Assembly: GCA_958430865.1 (NCBI GenBank)
Contig: CAUDNR010001801.1
Location: 1 to 10,772 of the forward strand
Direction of reading: 5' to 3'
From: Entrophospora sp. SA101
Taxonomy: Eukaryota > Glomeromycota > Glomeromycetes > Entrophosporales > Entrophosporaceae
DNA: 10,772 nucleotides
Position numbers and translations under genes: made by a program. Positions 9,301 to 10,772 of the stretch are shown piece after piece; position 1 is the first letter of the stretch; each line of letters starts with the position of its first letter. The notes under the pieces were generated by a model. That model did no database searches. It saw only the letters and a list, made by a program, of their open reading frames with translations, and had not been told where the DNA came from.

Positions 9301-9365
9301 TAATACCCCTTTTTCTCAAAAACATATTTTATAAAAATTCGGCCTTTTTTGCTGTCCATGCCCCA
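9301..9365 (-). repeat. terminal inverted repeat, copy 3 (65 bp)
   Basis: Read on the minus strand from 9365, it starts TGGGGCATGGACAGC and runs to a GGGGTATTA end near 9301. It is the near-perfect inverted partner of 1715-1779, and its outer 31-32 bases are identical to 4472 inward. Outside it (9366) lies hAT coding sequence; inside lie about 130 bp, including the palindrome-like TCGCGAATTGCGAATTA near 9288-9302, before the ATG of gene 2 at 9173. Any promoter of gene 2 must be within or across this TIR. Confidence 0.87.
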
Positions 9366-10192
9366 TATGGTATATTATTCACCATATATTTTCCTAACAA
9401 TTGCTAGATATTTACTATTATTGATAGTATTTGTCTCATCAATCAATACATTCCAGTATGGAGATAAATTCAATTCTTCAAAAAGTTCTTTTTATATAAC
9501 AGAAACTATGCATTCTAAAAATTCAGAACCAGACTTAGCATTAGTATAGCTTCCATAAGTTGATTTAGGTGATGATGTTTTTTCTATGGAAGCAGGTTTT
9601 AAATTGGAGGTTTTATCACCAATTGCTTTATTCTTGACTTGTAGTGATGTTAAATCACATAAATCTGGATATATATTCAATGAAAGATTTTTTTTTTGAG
9701 CAAAAATAAACATTTCTCATTAATGAAATTATTGTTAATTTTTTTGTGCTCAATTGGTCTGCCTCAAGTAATTCTTCAGATTCTTTGTGCTCCTTGGCTA
9801 CTAAGTGCTCTTTAATCCTTGTTAATCTTAAATTAGATGTACCTCTTGCAAATTTCGTTTTCCCATTCCTATTTCTACATATTTTACAATATATGATTGT
9901 TTCTTCATTAAGGTTTTCAACTCCTAACCATGAATATGATTTAAACCATTCAGGATTAACAGTTTTATTAGTATGTGATATATTATGTTCATCTTCCAAA
10001 TCTTCGGAACTTATAGTTTTTTCACTATCATTTAATTCATCACCAGATACTTCAGTTCTGTGCATTGTAGTATTAGAAAATTCACCAAAAGAATCATTTA
10101 ATGAAGTTAATGGTTGAGATTTTTTTTTTTTTCTTTGAACTCATACTTCCATGAACAGAAGAAATTCTCATTGGATTTTGTTTATTTGACAT
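9366..10192 (-). pseudogene. hAT transposase N-terminal part (BED-type zinc finger), interrupted
   Basis: From ATG 10192-10190 the minus strand encodes a short Ser/Lys-rich leader, an acidic region, and then a BED-like finger. The finger is WFKSYSWLG with YCKIC (first Cys 9888-9886) and HLVAKEH (last His 9789-9787), the arrangement seen in ZNF862-type hAT transposases. Next come LTSLQVKNKAIGDKTSN and SPYWNVLIDET with the probable first catalytic Asp at 9440-9438. The gene stops dead at the TIR (9365); the continuation is found at 4473-4593 on the other strand. Lesions: +1 in the 13-base run at 10120-10132, +1 in the 10-base run at 9688-9697, an in-frame TAA at 9494-9492, and +1 in the A4 at 9389-9392. 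The hAT call is firm; the exact subfamily is less so. Confidence 0.8.
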
Positions 10193-10675
10193 TTTTAATT
10201 TGATTTTATTTTTTTAAAAAATTTTCAATGTTACTTTTAATATATAGTAATAGTAATATAATTTATAAAATTGATAAATTTTCCTTCAAAATGGTATTGT
10301 GGAATAATAAATCTGAAAAATGGAAAATTTGAATTAAATTATTTGTTACTATTACTATTACACGGAATATAAATCGGAATAATTATTTTATTTTGAACAA
10401 ATTTTTGAGCACATAAAAACGATCTACAAATTCCGTGTAACTGCCGAAATTGCCGACTGAATTTCATACCAGTCAGACGACATTTCACGCGATCGACATG
10501 TCTACTGTAATAACTATGTAGAAATTTTGTGCAACAAGTCAATTTTTACTATTAAAATCAAAGGAACTTTTTCATTTGTTACCTAGCACACCCACATGAA
10601 GTTTTAACCAGAAACGTGATATTTTGTACACACATTCTTTGAGACTTATTTTATTTCCTTGCAAAATTTTAGCTA
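10193..10675. other. non-coding flank, partly less AT-rich
   Basis: No supported gene. The first 150 bases are very AT-rich and may hold the 5' flank of the hAT gene. About 10430-10500 is clearly richer in G+C and CpG than the rest of the window. The 67-codon minus-strand frame at 10339-10542 crosses this patch but shows no family motif, so I do not call it a gene. The interval ends with the TA at 10674-10675 that precedes the pogo terminus. Confidence 0.5.
10358..10440. repeat. perfect 11-bp inverted repeat TTACACGGAAT / ATTCCGTGTAA
   Basis: The arms are at 10358-10368 and 10430-10440 with a 61-bp AT-rich spacer. It could be a hairpin, a regulatory palindrome, or the ends of a very small element. 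No flanking duplication is apparent. The left arm is preceded by a short ACTATT/ATTACT-type repetition (10347-10360). Confidence 0.5.
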
Positions 10676-10772
10676 CAGTCAAACCTCGTTATAACGGACC
10701 TCGTTATAACGGATTTTTGTTATACCAGACAAAACTTTATTTCTATTTTTTTTTATTAAATAAAAAATTTTG
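10676..10772 (+). mobile_element. left terminus of a pogo/Tigger-type transposon (runs off window)
   Basis: The element begins CAGTCAAACC directly after TA (10674-10675), the invariant pogo/Tc1-mariner target. It then carries two exact tandem copies of CCTCGTTATAACGGA (10684-10698 and 10699-10713) and a degenerate third (TTGTTATACCAGA, 10717-10729). The repeat resembles a CENP-B box in layout (TCG, AT-rich spacer, CGG), as expected for binding sites of the transposase's HTH domain. The element's body lies beyond the window, so whether it is autonomous cannot be judged. Confidence 0.8.

Noticed and set aside
1715..9365. One single 7.65-kb transposon bounded by the two 65-bp TIRs
   Set aside because: A third TIR lies inside (4441-4472), and hAT coding sequence starts just beyond it in the opposite orientation to the hAT sequence outside 9365. 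A simple single insertion does not explain this, although the outer pair could still mobilise as a unit.
9349..9549. Plus-strand open frame of 66 codons spanning the TIR
   Set aside because: Crosses a transposon boundary and is antisense to the hAT core.
9746..10117. Plus-strand open frame of 123 codons
   Set aside because: Antisense to the hAT BED-finger region, where the Cys/His spacing on the minus strand is convincing.
10339..10542. Minus-strand open frame of 67 codons in the G+C-richer patch
   Set aside because: No recognisable motif; its length is compatible with chance in locally balanced composition.

Overview
The window is eukaryotic, strongly AT-rich DNA. Its coding parts are broken by short introns of about 60-155 bp with GTA/GTGAG donors and AG acceptors. 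Everything recognisable is a DNA transposon or the remains of one. The composition, intron style and mix of multi-exon transposase-like genes resemble the repeat-rich genomes of arbuscular mycorrhizal fungi (Glomeromycotina, Rhizophagus-like). This taxonomic guess is inference. I see no host housekeeping gene, tRNA, rRNA or CRISPR array.

Layout. (1) 352-1150 (+) is a 5'-truncated, frameshifted pogo/Tigger (DDE_1) transposase. (2) 1715-4472 is an element bounded by terminal inverted repeats (TIRs) that start TGGGRCATGGACAGC; it carries a five-exon DUF7869-like gene on the minus strand (4200 to 1986). (3) 4473-4593 (+) is a small internal piece of a hAT transposase. (4) 9173 to 4584 (-) is a large five-exon transposase-like gene of about 880 codons, here called gene 2. 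It has an N-terminal FYRC-like stretch, Cys/His clusters and a C-terminal D...SDNG...GxxKxxxD core, and its middle carries a 1,143-bp tandem duplication (5312-6454 and 6455-7597). (5) 9301-9365 is a third copy of the TIR. (6) 10192 to 9366 (-) is the N-terminal part of the same hAT gene, with a BED-type zinc finger and the first catalytic Asp. (7) 10676 to the end is the terminus of another pogo/Tigger element that runs out of the window.

How the pieces fit. The two hAT pieces each abut a TIR, lie on opposite strands, and share ATA at their broken ends. Joined through one ATA, they restore a continuous hAT reading order. The simplest reading is that an element with these TIRs inserted into the hAT gene with a 3-bp target duplication. 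A later inversion of about 7.6 kb, by recombination between two inverted TIR copies (1715-1779 and 9301-9365), then separated the halves. Two otherwise different transposase-like genes (the DUF7869-like gene and gene 2) sit next to the same TIR and share a similar third catalytic motif.

Nearly all reading-frame lesions are single-base gains or losses in homopolymer runs or base doublets, with only two substitution-type stops. Either the elements are young and lightly decayed, or the assembly carries homopolymer errors.
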